The notes under the pieces were generated by a model. It was given only the letters and a program-made list of their open reading frames with translations. It had not been told where the DNA came from and made no database searches. From assembly GCA_003169675.1 (NCBI GenBank), contig PNAT01000085.1:1038-52164 (forward strand): 51,127 bases of DNA. The letters are read 5' to 3'. The position numbers and the translations under genes were made by a program. Source of the DNA: Acidimicrobiaceae bacterium (GTDB taxonomy: Bacteria; Actinomycetota; Acidimicrobiia; Acidimicrobiales; RAAP-2). Of this stretch, positions 37,129 to 45,739 are shown one piece after another. Each line of letters starts with the position of its first letter. The first letter of the stretch is position 1.

Positions 37129-38970
37129 TCAGGGGTCGAACGGAGCGTCCGGATTTGCCGCAGCCTCTTTTCGGTGGGCCAACCCCGTGGCCAGGGATCC
37201 GAGTGCGATCATTGCCGCCGCCGCCGTGAGTGTGTCCTCCACGTCGGCACCGCTGTTGGCCAGGGCTCCACTCTGGCTGCTGGCGCCGGTCGCTGCCGCT
37301 CCGGCGAGCGCCCCACTGGTCGAGCTTGTGCCTTGATTGGCGGCGGCCAGCGTGGTTGAGGTCGAGGTCCGGGCGGCGGCCGCGCAGACAATCCCGCTCG
37401 GCTGCCGCCGCGTGCCCGATTCCTGGTGCTGTACGGAATTGGGGGGGATGGGGTAGGGAATTTTGCTGGTGCCGAGTGAGCCAAACAGCCCGTTGTCGAG
37501 GCCTTGTTGTACTACCAGAGTGTCGGCCAGTGTCGTCGCCGGCAGCGCTGGAACGGTCGGCTGGGGAGGTCGGGCAAAGTCGAAGGCGCCCGTGAGATCG
37601 CCCACGACCTGGCGGCGCCAGGCCGAGAGGTTCGGGGTCGGCACACCGAATCGGCTCTCAAGCAGTCGGAGCTGCGACGTGTGGTCAGAGAGACCCGAGT
37701 ACACCAGCCCACCCCGGCTGTAGGGCGAGATCATCAGGCACGGCACCCGGAAGCCGAGGCCGATCGGCCCGGCGATCCCGGCGGCATCTGGTATCGGCCC
37801 CAAGGGGGCAGTGATGTACTCCCCGGGCGTGCCAGCCGGGGGTGTCGGGGGCTCGACGTGGTCGAAGAACCCGCCGTTCTCGTCGTAGCTGAGGATCAGT
37901 GCCGTCTTCTCCCACACCGCGGGGTTGGAGATCAAAGTCTGGAGGATGTCCGCAATTGCAACGGAACCCCAATCCGGTGGGGCCGCCGGGTGTTCGCTCT
38001 CCAAGAACTGCGTGATCACCCATGACACCTGAGGCAACTGGCCGCTCGCCACGTCAAGGGCGAATGTCCCGGGATAGGTCGGCACGAACGCATTTTGCGC
38101 CAGGGTTGTAGCCGGGTTGGTATACGCCTTGAAATAGCGCAGAACATTGTCGATCAGAAGAGGCGTCGAGGCTCCATAAAGGGTGTCCGGACTCTGGTAC
38201 ACCTTCCAACTGATCCCGGCCTGCTCGAGAACCTCGGGCATAGTGGTCCAACCAAACTTTCCGTAGTACTGAACGTCAGCCACCGGCGCCAACGTCTCGA
38301 GCAGCGGGCCACCAGCAGCGCCCGCAGGATCAATGGTGCCCGACATCCAGTAGAGCCGGTTCGGGTATGTGGGTCCGATTACCGAGCAGTGATAGGCGTC
38401 GCACACGGTGAAGGCGTCTGCCAGCGCGTAGTAGAACGGCAAAGACAATCGGTTGTAGTGGCTCATGACGATGGGACCGTTGGCCGGTCCTTCACTGGCC
38501 ACGTGGACACGGACGAAGGAGTCCATTGCCCCTCCGTTCCAGCATTGGTGCTGGGGACCCCAGTTGTGGGTCGGGTCGTTGAGCCACTGCCCGTCGTGAT
38601 TTGAATCCTGAGCTAACTCGAAGGGGAGTGTGTATCCCGTGGGGGTGGCGGTCTGGGTGGCAGGGTCGTAACCAAACTGATTCCACACCGGGTAGTTCTG
38701 GCCGCCGACCTGTTGGGAGATGACGGTCGGATCGTCGAACCCCCTGACCCCTGACAGCGTCCCGAAGTAGTGGTCGAAGCTGCGGTTCTCCTGCATGACA
38801 AAAACAAAGTGCTCAATGTCGGACAGACTCCCGCACCCGGCCGGGTCGGCCGCGGCGTAGGCACTGTCCACCAGCCACGACAGTGAAGACGCCATACTCG
38901 CCGCCCCCACCCCTGCGGCGGCCCCACCGAGGAACTGCCGGCGGCTCAGCCGCCTTGGTCTTGCTGCCAT
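37129..38970 (-). CDS. Tat-exported phosphoesterase (phospholipase C / acid phosphatase family)
   Basis: Twin-Arg signal RRLSRRQFLGGAAAGVGAASMASS; IEHFVFVMQENRSFDHYFGTLSGVRGFDDP; LILSYDENGGFFDHVEPPTPP. Confidence 0.9.
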   Translation of the reverse strand: MAARPRRLSRRQFLGGAAAGVGAASMASSLSWLVDSAYAAADPAGCGSLSDIEHFVFVMQENRSFDHYFGTLSGVRGFDDPTVISQQVGGQNYPVWNQFGYDPATQTATPTGYTLPFELAQDSNHDGQWLNDPTHNWGPQHQCWNGGAMDSFVRVHVASEGPANGPIVMSHYNRLSLPFYYALADAFTVCDAYHCSVIGPTYPNRLYWMSGTIDPAGAAGGPLLETLAPVADVQYYGKFGWTTMPEVLEQAGISWKVYQSPDTLYGASTPLLIDNVLRYFKAYTNPATTLAQNAFVPTYPGTFALDVASGQLPQVSWVITQFLESEHPAAPPDWGSVAIADILQTLISNPAVWEKTALILSYDENGGFFDHVEPPTPPAGTPGEYITAPLGPIPDAAGIAGPIGLGFRVPCLMISPYSRGGLVYSGLSDHTSQLRLLESRFGVPTPNLSAWRRQVVGDLTGAFDFARPPQPTVPALPATTLADTLVVQQGLDNGLFGSLGTSKIPYPIPPNSVQHQESGTRRQPSGIVCAAAARTSTSTTLAAANQGTSSTSGALAGAAATGASSQSGALANSGADVEDTLTAAAAMIALGSLATGLAHRKEAAANPDAPFDP

Positions 38971-39506
38971 GTTCCGGTGCCCCCTTGGACCCATGAGTAG
39001 GTGCCAATTTTCCGAAGTACCACCATCGTACGGCGCTTCTCAAGTTCGCGCTGTGGTCACTGGGGCAATGGAGATTGGCACCGGAGAGCCACCCGAATGG
39101 ATGAGGAAATCAGGGGGCGGACCTGCGCAAGCTTCCGAGAACCATCCATTGCTGACGTGTTCGTCTGCTTCGTGATTCGGCGCCAAGCCCTTTGCGGGAT
39201 CCCCGCGGCGTCCCCGGTCTGGCGCTTTCATGGCATGCATCCTCAATGCACGAAGCCCCGGGCCAATCAACGCGCAAGACAGGCCTCGCTCTGTCGTTAC
39301 CGGACCATGGGGATGGGATCTCCAGTCGGGGCTTGACACTCATGCATCGGTTATCACGAAGTCCCTGTGACCGACATCAAGGCGGTTGGCAGACTCTTCG
39401 TCGGATTAGACGAGAGGGCTTGCCGGGGGGTGAGGGATCAACTCGCCTGGTTTGGTTTGTTCGTTTGTCGTCGCGCCTGCGGCACTGAGGAATAGAGGGA
39501 CAAGGC

Positions 39507-42500
39507 ATGTTGCACCGAGTCGGATTCGGACGCTGGATACGAGAGACTGGCCGTCGAGTCGCCAACGGCGCCGGCCGGAGGGCGCAGGCAGCCCCTTTGG
39601 GTGTGTCGTATCCGCCAGCAGCGAGACCGACTTCGCGCTCGCTCTTTCTTGTCGTGTCGATGACCGTAGGTCTTGTGGCCGTGCCCCTTAGCTTGGTTGC
39701 CGGCCGGGCGATCACAGCATCTGCCGCCACGACCACCCCCAGTGCGACTTCGCCCGCGTCGGCGGCATCTGCAGGCTGCTCGGTTCTGTCCGGAGTAACC
39801 GGCTCACCACCGAACGCCGTGGGCGGATCGAATCGCATGCCCAACGGATGGGCCCTGTGCCCGGCGGGCACGCAAGTAAACACTGAGCGAGCCACCACCG
39901 GAGTGGCGGTCACCCCTGATGGCCAAGGTGTCTATGCCGTCACGAGCGGCATCTTCGACGAAGCCGTCGAGAGCATCAACGCCAACACCCTGGTTGCCAG
40001 CCCGACGCTCGTAAGCGCTGGTTATCAAGGAGTGGCCGCCGACAACAGCGGTCACGTGTGGGCATCGAGCGGACCAGGGAACGAAGTCTTCGAATACTTG
40101 GCAGCCTCACCCGGTGCTCCCCTTGTGGATGCTCGCCAGGCAGGCCCCGCACCTCAGGAACCAAACAGAGGCATACCTGTGACCGGTTATCCCGGGACGA
40201 TCCTTCCGGCGGGAGGTCCCGCAAGTCCCAACTATTCGCGATTGTTCGTGGCGGGCACCCTGAGCGTGCCCCAATCCGTTGTCAGCTCTGCTCATGGTGG
40301 TAGTTGCCCGGCAAGTGACAATCCGTCTGGCGATACCGACCCCATTTGCGCCGTGGTCAACGTCATCGACAACGCAGCCGACCCCACGGCCACACCTACT
40401 GTGCACGCCATCCCTGTCGGGCGTGACGCCTACGGGCTCGCTTTCCTGCCGTCCCAGGCAAGTTCCACGAGTGGCACGTTGTACGTCTCCAACTGGGCCG
40501 ACCAGACCAATCCCTTCCGCACCGGCGCAACTTCGTTGCAGCATGCCACGGGCACCGTATCGATCGTCACCGTCAACCCCGATGGAAGCGGAAACGAGCG
40601 CCAGGCAGTAAATGTCGGCAAAGCGCCCGCCGGCATAGCGCTTTCGCCCGGTGGCAAACTCCTCGTAGTCGCCAACAGCAACGACGACACCCTCAGTGCC
40701 ATACCGATCAACCCAGTGAGCGGCGACCCCAACGGCGCCATCCAAACCGTCTCCGTAGGGCTCGGCGGACCGGTCGGCACCCAGCCCATGGCAGTGCGGT
40801 TCTCCGCCGACGGCCGTTACGTCTTTGTGGCTTTGGCAGGCCTCAACGCCATTGAGGTGCTGGCCGTCAATGGCAAGAGAATTGCTCCTATCAGCCAGTC
40901 GAACTTGTCTATCTCCTACCAAGGCACGAACCAGACCGTGACTTCACCGGCGACCTACATCCCCACAGGTTGGTGGCCCGACATGCTTGCCACTGGGCCC
41001 GAAGCCTCGCTCTCTTCTGTGACGGGGTATCGCCTGTATGTCTCCAATCTCAAGGGCAACGGTGCCGGGCCCAGCTACTACGGGCAGCTGCAGCCGACGG
41101 CCGGAACTGGAACTGAAGGAACCGTATCGGCCATCGACATCCCTTCTGAACCGACCGCCTTTGCCACTGCAATGTCGCAGTGGACAACCGACGTTGTCCA
41201 AGGTGACGAGCTGGCACCGGTGTTCTCGTCCGGGTTGGCATCGTCAGACCCGGCGCAGAACCCGTGCGTCGACCAAACAAGCCCGTCGCAACCGGCGGTT
41301 GCGGTGCCCAATGCCCTGCTCTGCCGGGCATCGCTGTACAACGCCGGCAAGGGTTCCGTGCCGGTCGGCGCTCAGGGTCAGACGCTGACTCCGCAAACGA
41401 CACACGTGGTCTTCATACTGGCGGAGAACAAGACCTTCGACTCCTATTTCGGTGACACCGGCGCCACCCTCAACAGCAACGCGGATCCCAGCTTCAACGA
41501 ATACCCGCTGCCGGTGACGACAAACCAGCACCACCTGGCCCAGGACTTCACGTTGTTCGACAACTTCTGGAACGAGGGCGCTGAGTCCTCAGTCGTGGGA
41601 CACAGTTGGTGGTCGGCCGGCGTCACAACGCCTGACCGCGAACTCTCGTGGGGCCAGGAATACGACCAGGGCCTGCGCGGCGGTCGAGGCGGTGGCGAGT
41701 ACGCCATCGGATCGAGCCCCAATCTTCAGGCGGCATCGCTTTCGGGTGTTCATGACAATGCTGTGGCAGCGCAGGAGAGCCTGATGGAGAACCCGTACTT
41801 GACTCTTGCCGACAACGCTGCCTCATCTGGTCTCTCCACGCGGGTCTATGCCACCGACGTGAGCCCGGTGTCCGGTTCGGCCTCGCAGGCCAACCAGGTC
41901 TGCATGCCGGCATGGGGCGAGAACGGCAGCACGAAAAACTGCTCGACAGATGGCCCGGCACCGGTGAACCCGACACCGGGAAGCGACCTCGCCTTCCCCG
42001 ACAGCGACCGTGCCGACATCTTCCTGCATGGACAAACACCGGTATCGCACGCCTGGGACCTGACCCAGGGAGCACCGCCCAAGTCATTCGGTCAAAAGTT
42101 CCCGTCCACACCGCTGCCGCCGAGCTACACCCTCGACGGTTGGACCACCGACTACCACAACTGCATTAGCGGCGGTGGTAGCGACGCCACCTGCCAAGCG
42201 CATTCCATGCCCAACGACATCTACATGACATTGCCGGAGAACCACACCTACGACGTCTCCAATGTCTTCAACCCGCTCAACCCCACGCCACAGTCGATGG
42301 TGGCCGACAACGACTACGGAATCGGCAAGATCATCGCCGGGCTTTCACGCAGTCCGTTCTGGAAGAACACGATCGTCTTCCTCTCAGAGGACGACAACCA
42401 ATTCACCGGCGACCACGTGGACATCCACAGGACATTTCTGCTGAGCATGGGTGGGTTGGCCAACCAGCTTGGGCCGACAGGCCACGTCTCTGACGAGCTG

Positions 42501-42815
42501 GGTTCGTTCCCGTCGGCTTTGAAGACGGCCGAGGGCTTGCTGGGGCTATCCCCGCTGACTCTCTTCGACTGGCGGGCAGCTCCCTTGCAGGATGCCGTCG
42601 CCAGTGTCTATGGCACCAACGACACCATCTACAACGCTGTCGTGCCGGCCACACCCTTTTTAGGGGGGTATCCCCAGACATCACAACCAGGTGGGGTGGT
42701 GGCAGGAGCAGGCAACTCGGTGCCGCCACCTGCCGGGCCAGTATCTTCTCCCGCGCCCGTGCCGTCGCTGCCCGTGCCGGATCCCTCCACATTGGCGGGC
42801 ATCTTCGGCTATTGA
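39507..42815 (+). CDS. secreted bifunctional YncE-like beta-propeller / phosphoesterase protein
   Basis: Signal region; YVTN-like repeats (GKAPAGIALSPGGKLLVVANSNDDTLSAI); C-terminal phosphoesterase THVVFILAENKTFDSYFGDTGATLN and NTIVFLSEDDNQFTGDHVD. Confidence 0.85.
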   Translation: MLHRVGFGRWIRETGRRVANGAGRRAQAAPLGVSYPPAARPTSRSLFLVVSMTVGLVAVPLSLVAGRAITASAATTTPSATSPASAASAGCSVLSGVTGSPPNAVGGSNRMPNGWALCPAGTQVNTERATTGVAVTPDGQGVYAVTSGIFDEAVESINANTLVASPTLVSAGYQGVAADNSGHVWASSGPGNEVFEYLAASPGAPLVDARQAGPAPQEPNRGIPVTGYPGTILPAGGPASPNYSRLFVAGTLSVPQSVVSSAHGGSCPASDNPSGDTDPICAVVNVIDNAADPTATPTVHAIPVGRDAYGLAFLPSQASSTSGTLYVSNWADQTNPFRTGATSLQHATGTVSIVTVNPDGSGNERQAVNVGKAPAGIALSPGGKLLVVANSNDDTLSAIPINPVSGDPNGAIQTVSVGLGGPVGTQPMAVRFSADGRYVFVALAGLNAIEVLAVNGKRIAPISQSNLSISYQGTNQTVTSPATYIPTGWWPDMLATGPEASLSSVTGYRLYVSNLKGNGAGPSYYGQLQPTAGTGTEGTVSAIDIPSEPTAFATAMSQWTTDVVQGDELAPVFSSGLASSDPAQNPCVDQTSPSQPAVAVPNALLCRASLYNAGKGSVPVGAQGQTLTPQTTHVVFILAENKTFDSYFGDTGATLNSNADPSFNEYPLPVTTNQHHLAQDFTLFDNFWNEGAESSVVGHSWWSAGVTTPDRELSWGQEYDQGLRGGRGGGEYAIGSSPNLQAASLSGVHDNAVAAQESLMENPYLTLADNAASSGLSTRVYATDVSPVSGSASQANQVCMPAWGENGSTKNCSTDGPAPVNPTPGSDLAFPDSDRADIFLHGQTPVSHAWDLTQGAPPKSFGQKFPSTPLPPSYTLDGWTTDYHNCISGGGSDATCQAHSMPNDIYMTLPENHTYDVSNVFNPLNPTPQSMVADNDYGIGKIIAGLSRSPFWKNTIVFLSEDDNQFTGDHVDIHRTFLLSMGGLANQLGPTGHVSDELGSFPSALKTAEGLLGLSPLTLFDWRAAPLQDAVASVYGTNDTIYNAVVPATPFLGGYPQTSQPGGVVAGAGNSVPPPAGPVSSPAPVPSLPVPDPSTLAGIFGY

Positions 42816-42889
42816 ATGCCCGCTCCGTGTGGCGGCCCGGCTAATTAATCCCACCATGTAATTCGGAGGCCTCAGCGCTGGTGCCGCGT

Positions 42890-43520
42890 CTGGAGCATCG
42901 GTCACTTGGCGCCAGCGCACGTCCGGACTCTTCCTCACTGCCGCGGGATCCGCGCGAACCTCCGGCGCGATGTACTCGCCTCCCAGCTCGCCGCGAAAGA
43001 GTTCGGTAAAGCCGAAACCCGCATCTGGTAACCGTGCATCGTCGAAGTCAGTAAGGACGACACGTCCGTCTCTCAGGACGTGGGCGCAGCGCGGGTTCAG
43101 GTTCCGATGGATTAGGCCGGCGCGGTGAACCGAGGCCAGCGCCCGGGACAGGGCGAGCAAGAGTGCCGCCGCGTCTTCGGGATCGAGGTGACGAACAACG
43201 AGGCCGTCGCGTTCGGCTCGCCGGAGTGTGTCGGTCTTGACCAGCGTTCGTCTTTGGTGACCCGATAGCGCGTACTAAGTCGGCTCGATATCCATTATGG
43301 CGAGCCAGCCACACGCCATTCAGCACGATCCCGAGGTCACCGATACGGACACCGACGTTGCGGTGCGGGCGTTCTCCACCAGGAGGAGCTCACTTCCGGG
43401 CTTGGAGATGACTCTCGCCCCGAAAGCCCGGGCACAGTACCCGTTCGGGTAGGCCTCAAGTCGATCGATGACAAGTGTCTTGGCAGAAGGTGCCGGACGG
43501 TGACTGAAATGGTGCTGCAT
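42890..43520 (-). pseudogene. decayed Ser/Thr protein kinase-like gene (possibly NERD-kinase type)
   Basis: Kinase-like LALSRALASVHRAGLIHRNLNPRCAHVLRDGRVVLTDFDDARLPDAGFGF...GGEYIAPEV; upstream homologous-looking segments lie in other frames (VRIGDLGIVLNGVWLARHNGYR; RLEAYPNGYCARAFGARVISKPGSELLLVENA), with an in-frame TAG between. Confidence 0.55.
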
Positions 43521-43806
43521 CGAGATTATCCACCGAAGCCGTGTCGCAGGCCGGAGGTGCGTCCCCTAGCTTCCACATGTGGATGGCGGCCGAGACAGAA
43601 GGCGGTTCCATCAATTCTCGGACCCTCGTGAAAAGGTTGCTTGATCGGATCACCCCTGCCGGGAAATCAAGTGAACGAATGATTTCGGTTGGTGCTCTCC
43701 GGTGAGTACCTGGCGGAATGCCAACAAGAGCACTTTAGCCAACGCAGCTGTTCGAGTTCTGAGAGAGATCCCCCGCTCAATGTCTCAGGCTCAGTACGGT
43801 AGCTAG

Positions 43807-44496
43807 ATGGCTGATGTGCCGCCACGCAATCGTGATGACCATGTCGCTTGGGGCATCAAATCAACCAGGGAACCTCGTTGGCCGGCTCAATTGGCAGTGC
43901 TGGTGGCCATCGCACTTCAACTCCTCCTCCCTGACAGTGTTATCCGGGGCCTTGGAAACCGCGCCCTGATTCCAGCATTAGAGGGAGCACTGCTATTGGT
44001 GCTCCTCATCGTCAATCCCGGTCATGTCTCCCGGCAAGAATCACGGTTTCGCGTCTTGGGTTTGGCACTGATAGCGCTCATCACCATCGCCAATTTTGTA
44101 TCACTCACCGAGCTCATCCATGCGTTGCTGTACGGAAGCAAGGCAGGAGGACGCCCCCTTGTCTACGCATCGGTGCCAATTTGGCTCACAAATGTCATCG
44201 TGTTCGGCCTCTGGTATTGGGAGCTCGACCGTGGCGGCCCCGCCATTCGCCACCAGCCCGAACACCGCCGCCCTGACTTCCTCTTCCCGCAAATGTCGAC
44301 ACCAGGATCATCACCTGGATGGGTACCGAACTTCCTTGACTATTTCTATACGTCCTTTACGAACGCGACCGCATTCAGCCCAACAGACACAATGCCGCTC
44401 ACCCCCTGGGCGAAGGTATTGATGATGCTGCAATCCCTCGCCTCGCTGGTGACCGTCGCCGTGGTCGTCTCACGCGCCGTAAATATTCTGAATTGA
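43807..44496 (+). CDS. integral membrane protein of unknown function
   Basis: 229 aa, several TM helices, C-terminal FLDYFYTSFTNATAFSPTDTMPLTPWAKVLMMLQSLASLVTVAVVVSRAVNIL resembling an ion-channel pore/TM arrangement. Confidence 0.75.
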   Translation: MADVPPRNRDDHVAWGIKSTREPRWPAQLAVLVAIALQLLLPDSVIRGLGNRALIPALEGALLLVLLIVNPGHVSRQESRFRVLGLALIALITIANFVSLTELIHALLYGSKAGGRPLVYASVPIWLTNVIVFGLWYWELDRGGPAIRHQPEHRRPDFLFPQMSTPGSSPGWVPNFLDYFYTSFTNATAFSPTDTMPLTPWAKVLMMLQSLASLVTVAVVVSRAVNILN

Positions 44497-45470
44497 GAAT
44501 GATCACTCAAGAAGCAGCCACCAATTCGACTCGGAGGGCATCGGCTTCCGCCGTCAATCCCGAAACGCTGACGAGGCCATTTGGGGAATCCCCCAGGTTG
44601 GAGTGACCAGGCATCCGCGGACTCATTGACGCTCGCATCAAAGCCCGGCCAGCCCAGAGGATCATCAATAGCGAGGACTGTTGTGCGCACCATGAAAAGG
44701 TCGATGCCACCGGCTAATCCACGCTGCGCTCTCACAGCCGCAAGCACCACATTGGAGTGGGGAGAACCTGAGGAGGCGGCCTGGTCGTTTTGCTGTTGGC
44801 CGGATGAAACGTCCGGGTGCGCTATGACGAGAGGCCGCTGATCCGCCGACTCACTGTCAATCGGATCCCGCCAACCTTGCCGAGGTCGTGGAGATAACTG
44901 CAGTGGTAAGCGGAACTCACCCCGGATTTAGCCACCACAGATCGTCACACACTTCCTCGCCCTTGCCGACTATCTCTGGCCTCGGTTGTTCGCCTTGCGA
45001 CCACTCATGTCCCGGGCTCATTGCGGTGGTGAAAAGCCGGCTATTTGTGATGAAGCAGCCTTGTCGTGGTCTCACTCATGTCGTCGCCAGGTCTGTTGTT
45101 GGCACACTTCACCAACCTCCGGAGATCACCCCCCAGTGGAATCGATATCCCCGTTCCGCTGCGTTCGAAAGTTTGGGCTTCAATTCCGAGAGTGACGAAA
45201 ACTTGTCGTTGTGTGTCTGTTCGGCGTCTGCGACCAATCCGAGCAGCGAAACGACGGCATGCCAGTCGAGGTTATGCCTGACCTGACTAGCGAAAAGCGC
45301 GATTCCGATTCACTGTGTTATCCGGAAGACTTCACTGGCGCAGACTTCAATGACACCGGCAGTCCTCTCGTGTGCCGATCGCCAGTGAGCCGAAGGACGC
45401 ATGAGGTGACCGAGATTCCGGCTGGGGGCCCCAGCAGTCTGTGGAAAATGTCGATGCTTGTCCGCTGAGA

Positions 45471-45650
45471 TCAGCTTCCCTTGACGGCATCCTTGACGTG
45501 TTCGACCGCGTCCTTCAACCCGGCCTTGGTCTGGTCAACCGTGCCCTCTTGTTCCATGTCTTTGTTGCCAACAATGGCTCCGATCTCCACTTTTCCCTTG
45601 CCCTTGAGGTCCTGAAGCTTGTTCCGCAACTTGTCTATAATGGCAACCAC
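45471..45650 (-). CDS. CsbD-family small stress protein (59 aa)
   Basis: Hand translation from GTG at 45650: MVAIIDKLRNKLQDLKGKGKVEIGAIVGNKDMEQEGTVDQTKAGLKDAVEHVKDAVKGS*; below the 60-aa cutoff of the supplied ORF track. Confidence 0.75.
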   Translation of the reverse strand: MVAIIDKLRNKLQDLKGKGKVEIGAIVGNKDMEQEGTVDQTKAGLKDAVEHVKDAVKGS

Positions 45651-45739
45651 ACTGGGGGCAAGTCAGGACCAGTTCTTCGAGTCTCGATGGGGCTTTTGGT
45701 GCCCACCGTTCGGCCGCGCGTCAACACTGGAGTCACGGC

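Noticed and set aside
39804-42111. Minus-strand ORFs inside the YncE/phosphoesterase gene
   Set aside because: Mirror-frame ORFs with no domain evidence; the plus-strand gene has clear motifs.
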